A stretch of 55,681 nt of DNA from NCBI GenBank assembly GCA_022616435.1, contig JAKEET010000115.1, positions 1 to 55,681 on the forward strand, in the 5' to 3' direction. The position numbers were made by a program, and so were the translations under genes. Of the stretch, positions 24,771 through 34,321 are shown piece by piece. The notes beneath the pieces are model-generated. The model was given only the letters and a program-made list of their open reading frames with translations, did not search any database and was not told where the DNA came from. This DNA comes from Gemmataceae bacterium. Its GTDB lineage: Bacteria; Planctomycetota; Planctomycetia; Gemmatales; Gemmataceae. Position 1 is the first letter of the stretch, and each line of letters starts with the position of its first letter.

Positions 24771-25991
24771 ATGGCCAACCTTCTCGTCTGTCCGCACTGC
24801 AAGAAAGAGCTGCGGACCAGCGCGGCGGCGTCCGCCGGCCTCCGAGTCAAATGCCCCGCGTGCCAGACCCTCTTCGAGGCGGCCCCCTTCGCGGCGGAAA
24901 CCGATTCGCCAGGCGCGGCCAAAGCTTCGCCAGCGGGGGGCCGGCGGCGCGTCGGCGTTCTGGTCGCCGGCGCCGTTGCTATCGCCGGGGCGACGCTGTT
25001 CCTCGGTTATGTGTGGCCCGGCTTCCTGCGCTCCGGCAACCGCGCCCAGGCCGCGGCCAACCAGGCGCAAGCGCGGAACCTGCTCGCGTTCCTGCCGGCC
25101 AACAGTTCCGCGGTCGCCGGCATCCACGTCGGCCAGGTCCGCAAGCAGCCCGAGCTGCGCCACGCCTGGAAGACGTTGCAACGGCAACTCGCCCAGTTCA
25201 ACCAGATTCCACCCGAAGCCCGCGACCTGATCGACGACGCCGACATGGTCTTGCTCGCCGGCGGCACGGGACCCCAGAGCGTGCCCGTCGTGGTGCTCAG
25301 CACGGATCATCCGTTCGATCCGGACGAGATACGCACCGTCGTTCGCGCCGGCCCGGCGCGGGAGCACCAGGGCATGAGCATTTGGCCGAGCACCGCGCAC
25401 CTGGCCGGCAAAACGGGTTGCCTGGCGCTGCCGACGGACCGGATCGCGGTGTTCGGCTTCATGGAAAGTGCGGAACTGGCGGCGGAAGTCGCGGCCGCCA
25501 CGCAGCCGCGCTTGCACGCCGACTTGAAGGCCCAAATCGATCAGGTCAGCGGCTCGGTCATCTGGGCGGCGGTCCAGTTCGACGAATCCACCAAGCAGCG
25601 CTTGCGCGAGCTCGGAAACATGGCGCCGGTCATCGCCTTGGGCATCCCGGAGATCACGACGATTGCCCCGATCGCGCTACGCGGCAAAGGCGGCGTCATC
25701 ACGGTCGATCTGGCCGACGGACAGAAAGTCAAGCTCAGCATCGGCTTCACGTGCCACGACGCCGATGATGCCGCGAAGCTGCGCTCGACCGTTCTCGACC
25801 TGTGGCTCAATCGGGGCGAGTTCCTGATGGACATGGTCGGCGCCCAGGGAGGGCCGAAGCTGACCAAGCTGCTCGCCGAAGTGAGCGCAACGTTCGACCT
25901 GGAGCAGCGCGACAACAGCGTCCTCCTGTCGGTCCAGGTCAACCAGGCGACGCTGGACGAATTGCTGACCGCGCTGCCGCTGTTCAAGTAG
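24771..25991 (+). CDS. Zinc-ribbon, single-pass membrane protein, function unknown
   Basis: A 406 aa protein. An N-terminal zinc ribbon (CPHC at 8-11 and CPAC at 30-33 or so) is followed by a Gly/Pro linker, one membrane helix at about residues 61-82 and a large domain on the far side. That domain starts with LLAFLPANSSAVAGIHVGQV and contains VVVLSTDHPFDPDEI, repeated alpha/beta segments and the end TLDELLTALPLFK. This domain type is typical of planctomycetal proteins with no assigned role. Possibly paired with the zinc-ribbon gene at 26282. Confidence 0.75.
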   Translation: MANLLVCPHCKKELRTSAAASAGLRVKCPACQTLFEAAPFAAETDSPGAAKASPAGGRRRVGVLVAGAVAIAGATLFLGYVWPGFLRSGNRAQAAANQAQARNLLAFLPANSSAVAGIHVGQVRKQPELRHAWKTLQRQLAQFNQIPPEARDLIDDADMVLLAGGTGPQSVPVVVLSTDHPFDPDEIRTVVRAGPAREHQGMSIWPSTAHLAGKTGCLALPTDRIAVFGFMESAELAAEVAAATQPRLHADLKAQIDQVSGSVIWAAVQFDESTKQRLRELGNMAPVIALGIPEITTIAPIALRGKGGVITVDLADGQKVKLSIGFTCHDADDAAKLRSTVLDLWLNRGEFLMDMVGAQGGPKLTKLLAEVSATFDLEQRDNSVLLSVQVNQATLDELLTALPLFK

Positions 25992-26001
25992 CTCTTCAAG
26001 T

Positions 26002-26088
26002 AGGGTGGGTGGAGTCTTCGGAACCCACCCGTTTGGTCAGCCGGTGGTCTCCTCAAGCGGGGTCGGTTCCGCGGACGCCACCCACCCT
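26002..26088. repeat. AGGGTGGGT inverted repeat element
   Basis: AGGGTGGGT (26002-26010) is matched by ACCCACCCT (26080-26088), with an inner GGAACCCACCC/GGGGTCGGTTCC region that also folds. It stands after the stop of the zinc-ribbon membrane protein and resembles the other gap-filling palindromes. Confidence 0.7.
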
Positions 26089-26147
26089 CCGCCCCACCGT
26101 CGTTTCGTCGGAAAAACGTTGCGAAGCACGCGCCGGCGCGTTACGAT

Positions 26148-26184
26148 CCGCGAATAGGGCCGCGAATAGGGCCGCGATAAGGCC
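26148..26184. repeat. 12 bp tandem CCGCGAATAGGG repeat
   Basis: CCGCGAATAGGG occurs twice in tandem and then as the diverged CCGCGATAAGG. Short non-coding repeat upstream of the 26282 gene. Confidence 0.75.
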
Positions 26185-26281
26185 GATGTGCCGAACCAGC
26201 CGACCGATCCACATCCGGACCGAGAAGATCGCTGCTTCGTGGGGAGCCTTTCAAATCACTCGTCGCAAGGAGTAAGAGCCG

Positions 26282-27478
26282 ATGTTCGCTCGCGTGACCT
26301 GTCCAGCCTGCCAGTACAAGTTCTCGATTCCGGAAGGCGACATGGGCAAGCGCCACGTTTGCCCCAATTGCCAATCGCCGTTTTTCGCGGGCAGTTCCGT
26401 GGCCGAGACGGCGGCCGTCGGGGCCGCCTCGGCGGCGATCCAGCCGGCGCCCGGCGCGGCCCCCGGTCCTGGTTACGCCAAGACCATGCTCGGCGAATCG
26501 GCCGGCCTCATCAAGTACAATTGCCCGCGCTGCAAGGCGCCCCTGGAGGCGCCCGCCAGCGAGGCGGGCGTGAAGAAGCCGTGCCCGGCGTGCGGGCAGC
26601 GCTTGCAAGTTCCGGCCGCGCCGCCGCCGCCGGTGACCGCGCCGCCCAACCTGAACAAGACCATGCTGGCCAGCGACGAGAGCAAGGCGGCGCCGATCAA
26701 GTACAACTGCCCCAACTGCAAGAGGCCGCTCGAAGCGCTCGCCAGCGAGGCGGGCGTGAAAAAGAATTGTCCCTTCTGCAGCCAGCGGTTGCAGGTGCCG
26801 GCGGCCTCGCCGGCAACCTCCGGTCTGAACAAGACCATCCTGGCCACGGATGAAAGCCGGGGCCACCCGGCCGGAGCGCCCGTGGGGTATGCGACGTCCG
26901 CCGCTCCCGGCGCCGCGCCGGCAGCCGCGCCGGCCGCCACCATGGTGACGCCGCGGAATGTGGCGATTGCCGCGGGCATCCTGTTCCTCCTGGTGTTCGT
27001 GGTGCCCGCGGTCATTCGCGGCGGGGCTCGCGAGGACGCGGCGGCCCTTGCCAAGGCCCAGCAGGAATTTGAGAAGGCGAAGTTGGAATTCGAGCAGCGA
27101 AAGGCCGACGCGGATCGACTGACAAGGTTCGAAGAGAATGTGCGCCAGCAGCTCAAGGACCTCACCAAGAGCCTGTACGATCGCGAAGAGCGGATGCGCG
27201 AGGACCACTTCCGAACCCTGGCGTCGATTGAGGACGAGAACGCGAAGGCCAAGTTGAAGGCCAAGTACGAGCAGGATCGGGCCGAGCTGGCCCGCGAAAA
27301 GCGCGAAATGGAAGCCAAGCAGCAGCGCATTCTCGAGGAAACCAAGGCCAAGCTGGACGAAAGCAAGCGCGCGCTCGAGCAGGCCCAGCAATCGCAGCAA
27401 CGGCAGCAAACCATCATCCAGCAGCCGCCGGTGATCTACTATCCCCCCTATCATCCCAGGTATTACTGGTGGTGGTAG
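26282..27478 (+). CDS. Triple zinc-ribbon, coiled-coil membrane protein
   Basis: A 398 aa protein. Three zinc-ribbon modules are visible: C7xxC10/C27xxC30, C81xxC84/C101xxC104 and C143xxC146/C163xxC166. The second and third are near duplicates, and a KTML or NKTIL motif precedes or follows each (about 67-70, 125-129 and 183-187). One membrane helix lies at about 226-244, followed by a long charged coiled coil (about 250-365) and a Tyr/Trp-rich C-terminus (IYYPPYHPRYYWWW). The zinc ribbons are probably cytoplasmic and the coiled coil extracytoplasmic. The Thr motifs could be phosphorylation or FHA-binding sites; this is speculation. AAGGAG precedes the start. Confidence 0.8.
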   Translation: MFARVTCPACQYKFSIPEGDMGKRHVCPNCQSPFFAGSSVAETAAVGAASAAIQPAPGAAPGPGYAKTMLGESAGLIKYNCPRCKAPLEAPASEAGVKKPCPACGQRLQVPAAPPPPVTAPPNLNKTMLASDESKAAPIKYNCPNCKRPLEALASEAGVKKNCPFCSQRLQVPAASPATSGLNKTILATDESRGHPAGAPVGYATSAAPGAAPAAAPAATMVTPRNVAIAAGILFLLVFVVPAVIRGGAREDAAALAKAQQEFEKAKLEFEQRKADADRLTRFEENVRQQLKDLTKSLYDREERMREDHFRTLASIEDENAKAKLKAKYEQDRAELAREKREMEAKQQRILEETKAKLDESKRALEQAQQSQQRQQTIIQQPPVIYYPPYHPRYYWWW

Positions 27479-27481
27479 TCT

Positions 27482-27508
27482 GCTTTCGGAGGCGGCCTAT
27501 CCGAAAGC
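27482..27508 (+). terminator. Intrinsic terminator after zinc-ribbon gene
   Basis: GCTTTCGGA and TCCGAAAGC form a 9 bp stem right after the stop codon. A short T-run occurs only about 12 bases later (GAGTTTTTG), so it is an imperfect Rho-independent terminator. Confidence 0.6.
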
Positions 27509-27608
27509 TCGTGGATGAGTTTTTGGGGGGGGTGTCAGCGTTTTGCACACAAACTGCACACACCTGGCCCAGACTGCCATCATGGCAGCCGACGTGCCGC
27601 GCGGCCTC

Positions 27609-27637
27609 GCCGGGGCTTCGAAGACTACAGCCCCGGC
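27609..27637. terminator. GCCGGGGCT hairpin between convergent genes
   Basis: GCCGGGGCT and AGCCCCGGC form a perfect 9 bp stem with an 11 nt loop, 14 bp beyond the end of the CRTAC1 gene and after the convergent zinc-ribbon gene. No T-run. It shares the GGGGCTTCGAAG core of the TTAGCCCCGG repeats. Confidence 0.55.
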
Positions 27638-27651
27638 CACGCCACGATCCC

Positions 27652-30600
27652 TTACGGCGCGATCGGCTGACCCGGCGTCACGGTGGACACAGCCTCGGCC
27701 CCCTTGTTGTTCTCATCCACGATGATGTGCCGGTTGCCGGTCAAGTTGGTCAGTGTCTGGCGCTTTCCGGAGGGCCAGCGGATGGTGAGAGTGTCCATCT
27801 TGGCGTGGTCGCCCAAGCCGAAATGGACGATGCTCGGGGCCTGGGAGTGGTGGCCGTTGGCGGGGTAGAGCTCGCGGACAATCGGCTGTCCGTTGACGAC
27901 GGCGGTCAAGCGGGCGCCGATGCCCTGGCGGTTGCTGGCGTGGCCGCGCAGCGAAACGTGCAAGTAGTTCTTCTTGGGCAGACGGTTTTCGAAGAGCAAG
28001 AGCGCGCCGCCGCCGGCCTGGCGCACCAGCACATCGAGCATGCCGACGTTGCGGAAATCGGCGGCCACCACGGCGCGGCCGTCGCCCTCGCTGTCGGCGC
28101 CGGTCAGATGGCTGATGTCGAGAAAGTCCTGTCCCCGCACATTCAAGAACACCCGATTCCGTTCGTAGCAGCTGAGATTGTGCCCGTGAGCGACGATCTG
28201 CCACGGATTCTCGACCCAGAACTCCTTGAGCCGCGCGTCCAGCTTGCCGGGCAAGGGCACCAGGGCGCTGCGGTCCGTCGGCTGTGACACGACAGCCAGC
28301 CAGACGCAGTTTCAGCCGTCGGGAAGGTCGCGGCTGCGGCTGACGTAGCCGGCCGTGGCGTAGATGTCAAGCCAGCCGTCGCTGTCCAGATCGGCCAGGC
28401 AAGCGCCGTACGCCCAGCCGACGCCCGCGATCTGCTTGGCGGTTCCCACCTGCTCGAACTTGAGTCCGCCTTTGTTGAGGTGAAGCTGGCTGCCCGCGAC
28501 GAAGCGGCGCACCTTCTCCATCACCTTGGGCGGAAACGCGTCGAGGGCAAGGTTGCCGATCACGCGCGTCCCCGCCTTGGAAAACATGTTGGCGCAGTAG
28601 ATGTCGATGTGGCCGTCGTTGTTGACGTCGCCGACCGCCATGCCCATCGAGCCGTAATCCGCGGGACGGCTGGCCAGCGCCTGCTCCGTGAACGCCCCCT
28701 TCTGATTGTTCACCAGCAAGACGCCGTCGCCGAACTCATTGATCACGTGCAAGTCGGGCCAGCCGTCGTCGTTGGCGTCCAGCCACGCGGCCGCGAACGT
28801 GGACCGGCGGTTGCCGGAGGCGCCGGCGGCCTGGGTCACGTTCTCGAATTGCCAGTCACCCAGGTTTCTGAACAAGTAGTTGCCCCGGGCGTCGCCGCTC
28901 TTGTCGTCCAGCCACGACTTGCTGCCGGGCTGGCCGACGCGCGTCACATACAGGTCGAGTTTGCCGTCCTTGTCGTAGTCGGCGACGATGACGTTGCCGG
29001 CCCTGGGAGGCAGGCGCCAGCGCGCGCGGCTACCGACGTCGGCGAAGCGTTGGCCTTCCTCGTTGCGGTACAGGCGGTCGCCCAGGATCAGGTCGTCCCA
29101 GCCGTCGCCGTCGAGATCGGCCCATGCCGCCAGGTAGTTGCCGCCCGTATGCCGGGGCAGCCCCATGGCGTCGGTGACATCCGTGAACCTGCCGCCGGGT
29201 CCGCCTTGATAGAGGGCGACGACGTTGACGTCGGTGATCAAGACGTCGAGGATGCCGTCGCGATTGCAGTCGCTGACGAAGGCGCCGCCCGTGCCTGCGT
29301 GGAAATACGACTCCCGCCAGTTGTCGTGCAGCTTCGCATCGTCGAGGCCCCGTTCCTTGGCCGTCTCGACAAACAGCGGCCGCGCGGACAGCGCCACGTG
29401 AACATTGAGCAACGCGGCCCCCTGGAGCCAGCCCGGCTGCGCCAGGCGCTGTTCGGTCGGGCGCGGGATCTCGTAGCGGATGATGAGCGACACTTCGGCC
29501 GGGGCGTTTTTCTCGCGAGGGCCGAACATGCGCAACAGGGCCGTGCCGACCCAGGGCCCGTCGGTCTGTTTGTGTTGCTGGGGACCCAGGTTCATGAGCG
29601 AGAACTTGACGGCGGGCGCCTGAGCGCCGAACAGCTTGCGGAATTCGAGGAGACGAGCCGCGAACGCGTCGCGGCCGAGGATCACCGGCGGCTGACCGCG
29701 ATCGAGCAGCCGTTCGACTTGCATCGTGTCGTTGGCCGTGCGGATGCGGTGCGGATCGCGGAGGTCGGCGCCGCGAAAGTCATCGGCCATGATGCGGTTC
29801 AAGGCGTTTTGGTCGGCGTTCTTCAGGGCGTGACCCATTTGACTGAAGCCGTGCTTGCCGAGCAGGTTGCCGTGGTGTTCGATGTTCCAGATGTAGATGC
29901 GCTCGTCCTCCGGGAGTTCCAGTTTACGGTCGGCGCCGGGGTCGCGGGGCGCGAGCTTCTCGCCGGCGATTTGGGGCCACGCCTCTGCAATGGCCGCGCG
30001 GACGTGGGCATTGGAATCGTCGAGCAGGACGCGCAGCCGCGGCAGTGCGGCACGGGCTTTGGGGCCGACGCCGCCCAGAGCGCGAGCCGCGGCGGCCTGC
30101 TGCTCCGACGTATCGGCGGACTCCAGCATCGCCAGCAGCGCGGGGACAGCTGCCTCGTTGCCGGCGCTCGCCTTCCCCAGCGCCAGGGCAGCCAGCTCCT
30201 GAATCGTGTGGTGGAACATTCCCAGATTGGTCTTGTTGGCGTCGTCGGCGATAGCCTTCAGGAGCGCCGGAATCGCCGGCCGAGCGCCCTGGCCCATGCG
30301 TGACAATGCCAGCGCGGCGTTCATGCGGACCGAGCCGTCTGGATCGTCCAGCGCCTTGGCAAGCCCTTCGGCCAGCGCCGGCGCCGGCGAGCGCCCCGCC
30401 GGCGCGATCTTGGCCAGCGCCAGGGCAGCCTGCTGACGAGATTCCACATGGTCGTCCTTGAGCATCACGGCGATCAGCGCCGGCGTCGCATCGGGGCCCT
30501 CGCCGCCGATGGCGCCGAGGGCGAACACCGCCTGCTGCCGCGCCTTGGTGTCCGGACTTGCCAGGGCCTGGATCCATGCGTCGGCGGTTCGGCCCCCGTG

Positions 30601-30723
30601 CTGTCCCTTCGGGATGAAACGGTCCACGACGTACAGCGGACTGCCGGGAACCAACATGACGCTCGCCAGCAGGGCCGCCCCAGCCGCCAACAGCCACATC
30701 GTGCGACGCTTGTTCTTGGTCAT
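27652..30723 (-). CDS. HEAT/CRTAC1/ASPIC-UnbV exported protein with in-frame TGA (candidate selenoprotein)
   Basis: Exported protein of 1023 residues if the TGA at 28312-28314 (codon 804) is read through. Layout: N-terminal membrane helix (about 8-28), PBS/HEAT-like repeats (about 45-260), a middle domain, FG-GAP/VCBS calcium-type repeats (DLDGDGWDDLILGD, DYDKDGKLDLYV, DVNNDGHIDIYC, DLDSDGWLDIYA), then the ASPIC/UnbV domain. The sequence RDLPDG is followed by TGA, then NCVWLAVVSQ in the same frame, and the downstream frame stays open for about 220 codons with clear homology (LTIRWPSGKRQTL). A hairpin starts 2 nt after the TGA. Alternatives are a nonsense mutation giving a split gene, or a sequence error. 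A GTG at 28290 could start a separate C-terminal piece. Confidence 0.75.
28268..28311 (-). promoter_or_regulatory. SECIS-like hairpin directly after in-frame TGA
   Basis: On the minus strand CTGCGTC (28309-28303) pairs with GACCGCAG (28275-28268, one bulged C). After an internal loop, GGCTGT (28297-28292) pairs with ACAGCC (28285-28280), leaving a six-base loop CGTGTC. The loop G is about 22 nt after the TGA, within the range for bacterial SECIS elements. An alternative fold uses GGCTG (28301-28297) with CAGCC. GC-rich DNA forms hairpins easily, so this is suggestive only. Confidence 0.45.
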
Positions 30724-30761
30724 ATCGGACAACCTAATCGGCGTGCGCGGGCGTTGCAACG

Positions 30762-32600
30762 TTATTTTGCCGGTTGGCGGGTCAATTCCCGCTCGCGCAG
30801 CAGAGCGCCCAGCAATTGCCGGAAACTCTCCTCGCCCGGCGCGCGCTCCAGCGCTTGCCGGACGTAGTCGATGGCTTCGTCCAGCTTGCCCAGCCGGGTA
30901 TGGGCGATGGCCAGGTTGAAATAGGCCGCGGGATCCGCCGGCGCCGACCGCGCCGCGGCCCGAAAATGCTCGATGGCCTCGGCGTGCTGATCTTGCTGGG
31001 CGAGGAGGGCGCCGAGGTTGTTGTGCGCCGCGGCGAAATCCGGGCGCAGCGCGACTGCCGTTTCGAGATGGCGCCGGGCGTCCGGCAGCTTGCCAAGGCG
31101 GCGCAGCACGACGCCCAGGCTGAAGTGCGACTCGAAGTGACTCGGATCGACCTGCAGGGCCGCTTCGTAGGCCGGCGCCGCCTTCTCCAGGTCGCCCATG
31201 AGAAAGTGGGCCTTGCCGAGGTTGTGATGATGCGCCGCGTCGTGCGGATAGAGTCGAATCGCCGCCTCGTAATGAGGCCGGGCCAGGTCCGGACGGCCCT
31301 GCCCGGCGAGCAATTCGCCCAGGTTGTTGTGCGCCATCCAGCACTCGGGGTTCTTGGACAGCGTGTCTTCCCACAACGTTCGCGGATCGGTGAACACGAA
31401 CCCGTGCCGCCAGGTGAGCGCGCCCAGGAGGAGCAGGCAGCCAACCGGCGCCAAGCGCCGCACGTTGTTCCACGACTGCGGCAACCGTTGCCAGAGCGCT
31501 TGAATGGCGGCCAACGCCAGCGCGAGGAACGCCGGACTCGCCAGATACACGAAATGGTCGGCGACGAAAGAGAAGCGCATGGGGTAAACGTCGATGAAGC
31601 CAAGCGCCGGCACCAGCGTGCCGGCGAAGATGAGATAGGCGACCAGCGGTCCCCAGCCGATGCGGCGCCGGGCGGCCGCGAGGCTGACGGCGGCTCCGAT
31701 GGTTGCCAGCGGAAACACGTACTGCCACCAAACCCCGGCGTCGACCTGCCAGCGCGGGTAGATGAAGGTCAGGTCCGCCGGCCAGACCAGTTTGGCGGCG
31801 TAGAAGCACAGGGCGCGCCCCGCGATCAGGCAGCGTTCGACCGGCGACAGCTCGAAGCCAAGTCCCTGGGCGCCGACGTGGTGCTTTTCCATCCAGATGG
31901 TCACGGCCGCCAGCAGGGCGCCCAGCGCGAAGAAAGGCGTCAGGGCCGCGAGATCGCCCCAGGGGAACCTGCCGCGCCGCCACCACAGGGCCAGGAGGAG
32001 CGCCGCCGGCAACGAGCAGGCGACCGTCTTGCTCAAGAGAGCGCCCGCGAACAACGCCAGCGCCAGCACGTACCACCGCGAGCGCGACCGGACCTCCTCG
32101 CCGGCGGCCGGCGGCGAGAACTGCAGATACGAAAGCGCCGCGGCGAAGTACAGCAACGTGGAGAGCACGTTCTTTCGCTCCGTGATCCACGCCACGGATT
32201 CGACATGGACCGGATGCAGCACGAACACCGCGGCCACGAACCACGGGGCCGGCGCCCGCAACCGCATGAGCACGTGCCACAGCAGCACGCCGTTGACCCC
32301 GTGCAGGAGCACATTGATGACGTGGTAGCCGAGCGGGGCAAGCTCCCAGAGCTGGTACTCCGCCCAGAAGGTGGTGAACGTCAGAGGATAGTATTGCGGC
32401 GTCGCCCCCGGCTCGAACCAGATGCGGGCGAGGCCCGGCCATGAGCGCAAGGTTGGATTGGCGGTGACGTAGAAATCGTCGTCCCAGATGAAGCCGCCGC
32501 TCAGCGCCGGCACATACGCCAGGACCGCCAGAATGAGCAAGCCGGACGCGGCCTGAAACCGGGATGGAGCGATTCGGGGAGCCGCTTCGGTCGCGCCCAC
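30762..32600 (-). CDS. TMTC-like membrane protein with TPR repeats
   Basis: A 612 aa polytopic protein resembling TMTC/DUF1736 mannosyltransferase-like proteins. The GFIWDDDFYVTANPTL segment carries the acidic pair typical of GT-C enzymes. YHVINVLLHGVNGVLLWHV and HPVHVESVAWITERKNVLS follow in the first third. About ten helices run to residue 400. Four to five TPR units follow (AHNNLGELLAGQGRPDLARP, HHHNLGKAHFLMGDLEKAA and others) and form the C-terminal ~190 residues. It begins with GTG three bases after the stop of the upstream TPR gene and ends 38 bp before the CRTAC1 gene, so the three form an operon. Glycan substrate unknown. Confidence 0.88.
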   Translation of the reverse strand: MGATEAAPRIAPSRFQAASGLLILAVLAYVPALSGGFIWDDDFYVTANPTLRSWPGLARIWFEPGATPQYYPLTFTTFWAEYQLWELAPLGYHVINVLLHGVNGVLLWHVLMRLRAPAPWFVAAVFVLHPVHVESVAWITERKNVLSTLLYFAAALSYLQFSPPAAGEEVRSRSRWYVLALALFAGALLSKTVACSLPAALLLALWWRRGRFPWGDLAALTPFFALGALLAAVTIWMEKHHVGAQGLGFELSPVERCLIAGRALCFYAAKLVWPADLTFIYPRWQVDAGVWWQYVFPLATIGAAVSLAAARRRIGWGPLVAYLIFAGTLVPALGFIDVYPMRFSFVADHFVYLASPAFLALALAAIQALWQRLPQSWNNVRRLAPVGCLLLLGALTWRHGFVFTDPRTLWEDTLSKNPECWMAHNNLGELLAGQGRPDLARPHYEAAIRLYPHDAAHHHNLGKAHFLMGDLEKAAPAYEAALQVDPSHFESHFSLGVVLRRLGKLPDARRHLETAVALRPDFAAAHNNLGALLAQQDQHAEAIEHFRAAARSAPADPAAYFNLAIAHTRLGKLDEAIDYVRQALERAPGEESFRQLLGALLRERELTRQPAK

Positions 32601-32603
32601 GCG

Positions 32604-33755
32604 TTACTCCAGCAGTTTCAAGTAGCCTTGCGCCAGCGCCCGGCCATTGAAATCCAGCCCACGACCCGCACGGACCGCGGCTTCGTTCTGCCAGACGCGG
32701 AGGGCCAGGCGCAGGGCGACTTCGGCCTCTTCCATGTCTCCCACTTCCAGGGCGAGCAGGCCGCGCAGCACCGTCAGGTCGGTTTCTTGCTTCAGGCGGC
32801 GCGCCAGCCCGGCTACCTGATTGTAATACTCCGCCCGGCGATACGCGCGCCACGCCAGGCTCGGGACCGAACCGTCGGCCGCATGTTCGTTCAGGATCGA
32901 TTGCGCGGTCACCACGGCGAGCAGCGCGTCAACCCGCAATTCCGGACCGGCCTGAACCGGGGCTTGCAGCGTGCGGATCAGCTGCAGGCATTCGTCGTCG
33001 GCGCGCGCGTAATCCCCGGAAGCGGCGAACGCCTGGATGCGCACCCAGTGATACTCGTTCGGACCAAGAACGGCGCGTTGTTCGGGGTTGGTCCAGTCAC
33101 GCACCAACTTGACGCGGCCGGAGCCCAGCAGCAAGTCCAGCTCCAGGGCCATGCCTTCCGGGCCGAATGCCGCCACGTCGGATTGCAGAAGGATGTCGCG
33201 TGCTCGGGCCGCCAGCCCTTTCTCCACGGCGAGCCGGGCCCGGTCCAGCACACGCGCGCCCGCGGCTTGGGCCGCGTAGGCCTTGTTGCTGCCGTCGACG
33301 CGGCGCGCCAGCCGGCCAAGCTCGTCTTCCCGCTGTGCCGCGCGCGCCCGAAACTCGTCCGGATCGACGCCGGGCGGAGCGCCGGCCGCCTTGCTCTGGC
33401 GGAGATAGGCCCGAAAGTGTGTCAGCGCCAGATCGAGGTATCCCATGTCGCGGTACAGGCCGCCGAGGCTGAGGTGCGCCTGGGCCAGGTTGGGTTGCAG
33501 CGCGAGCGCCTGGTTCAGGGCCGCGCTGGCCTGGGAGCGCCGAAGCTGCGCCAGCTCGGGCATTCGCTGGCCCCAGGTCCGCTCGCGCGTCGTCTTGAAC
33601 AGGCGCACGTAACACTCGCCGAGAACGAGATGCGCCGCGGCGTCCCGCGGATTGACGGCGACGGCGCGGCGGGCCGCGCGAATGGCCAGCAACAACAACC
33701 CCGTGGGCGAATCGTCGCGCAGCAGGGTGAAGCGCATTTGCCCGGCGTGCACCAT
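32604..33755 (-). CDS. TPR protein, probably 5'-truncated
   Basis: A 383 aa soluble TPR-rich protein. Units visible are AVAVNPRDAAAHLVLGECYV (about 34-53), ALALQPNLAQAHLSLGGLYR and DLALTHFRAYLRQSK, then helical repeats to the end. There is no signal peptide or membrane helix, unlike related proteins beside CRTAC1 genes. The frame stays open for about 10 codons upstream of the ATG (DLEEFDR reads like coding sequence) and then meets a TGA at the point where another TPR segment starts on the other strand. This suggests loss of the original N-terminus by rearrangement. First gene of the TPR-TMTC-CRTAC1 operon. Confidence 0.75.
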   Translation of the reverse strand: MVHAGQMRFTLLRDDSPTGLLLLAIRAARRAVAVNPRDAAAHLVLGECYVRLFKTTRERTWGQRMPELAQLRRSQASAALNQALALQPNLAQAHLSLGGLYRDMGYLDLALTHFRAYLRQSKAAGAPPGVDPDEFRARAAQREDELGRLARRVDGSNKAYAAQAAGARVLDRARLAVEKGLAARARDILLQSDVAAFGPEGMALELDLLLGSGRVKLVRDWTNPEQRAVLGPNEYHWVRIQAFAASGDYARADDECLQLIRTLQAPVQAGPELRVDALLAVVTAQSILNEHAADGSVPSLAWRAYRRAEYYNQVAGLARRLKQETDLTVLRGLLALEVGDMEEAEVALRLALRVWQNEAAVRAGRGLDFNGRALAQGYLKLLE

Positions 33756-33760
33756 GCGGT

Positions 33761-34243
33761 CGAATTCCTCAAGATCCCGAGCTGCTCATTTACCTGGCCA
33801 GGCTGTGTTTGCACGAAGGCCGGCCCGCGGAGGCCGAGCCGTGGTTGCGCCGCGTCCTCCAGGCCGATCCGTTCGACGTCGAGGCCCAGTTCACCCTCAT
33901 CAGCTGTTTGGAGCACCAGGGCCGGTCCCAGGAAGCGGCCGACGCTCTGGCCCGCTACCAGGAAAGCAAGTCGCTGCTGGAGCGCGCCAATCGGCTCCTC
34001 AAGGACGAGGCCTCGCGCGCCAGTCTTGACCCCGATGCGGCCGCCACCATCGGCGCCGATTTTCTGCGAATCGGCCAGCCCCGGTTGGGACTGTACTGGC
34101 TTCATCAAGCGCTCGAGCGGTCCCCGGCACATGCACCGGCACACCGCGCCCTCGCCGATTACTATGAATCCCGAGGTGACGCCGACAAAGCGGCAGTCCA
34201 TCGCCGGCGGCTGGCGCCGCCGCCGCAGAAAGCCGTCCCCTGA
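33761..34243 (+). pseudogene. TPR gene fragment lacking its 5' end
   Basis: About 160 codons. The frame reads IPQDPELLIYLARLCLHEGR from near 33761 and continues through TPR-like units (AEPWLRRVLQADPFDVEAQF, LYWLHQALERSPAHAPAHRA) to a normal end. No ATG start lies at the 5' end; the first candidate is TTG at 33809. The segment starts within a few bases of where the minus-strand TPR gene starts, so the two look like halves brought head to head by an inversion or similar event. It could still be translated from the TTG as a 144 aa protein. Confidence 0.65.
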
Positions 34244-34321
34244 GCGCCCCCGGCGAGCGTCGAGGCGTAAGCCCGACGTGGCCGTGAGGCGGTCGCGGAT
34301 GGCGGGATACAGGCAAGATTC

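Noticed and set aside
30774..32444. Long plus-strand open frame opposite the TMTC-like gene
   Set aside because: Charged, low-complexity translation without motifs, mirror of a recognised membrane protein gene.
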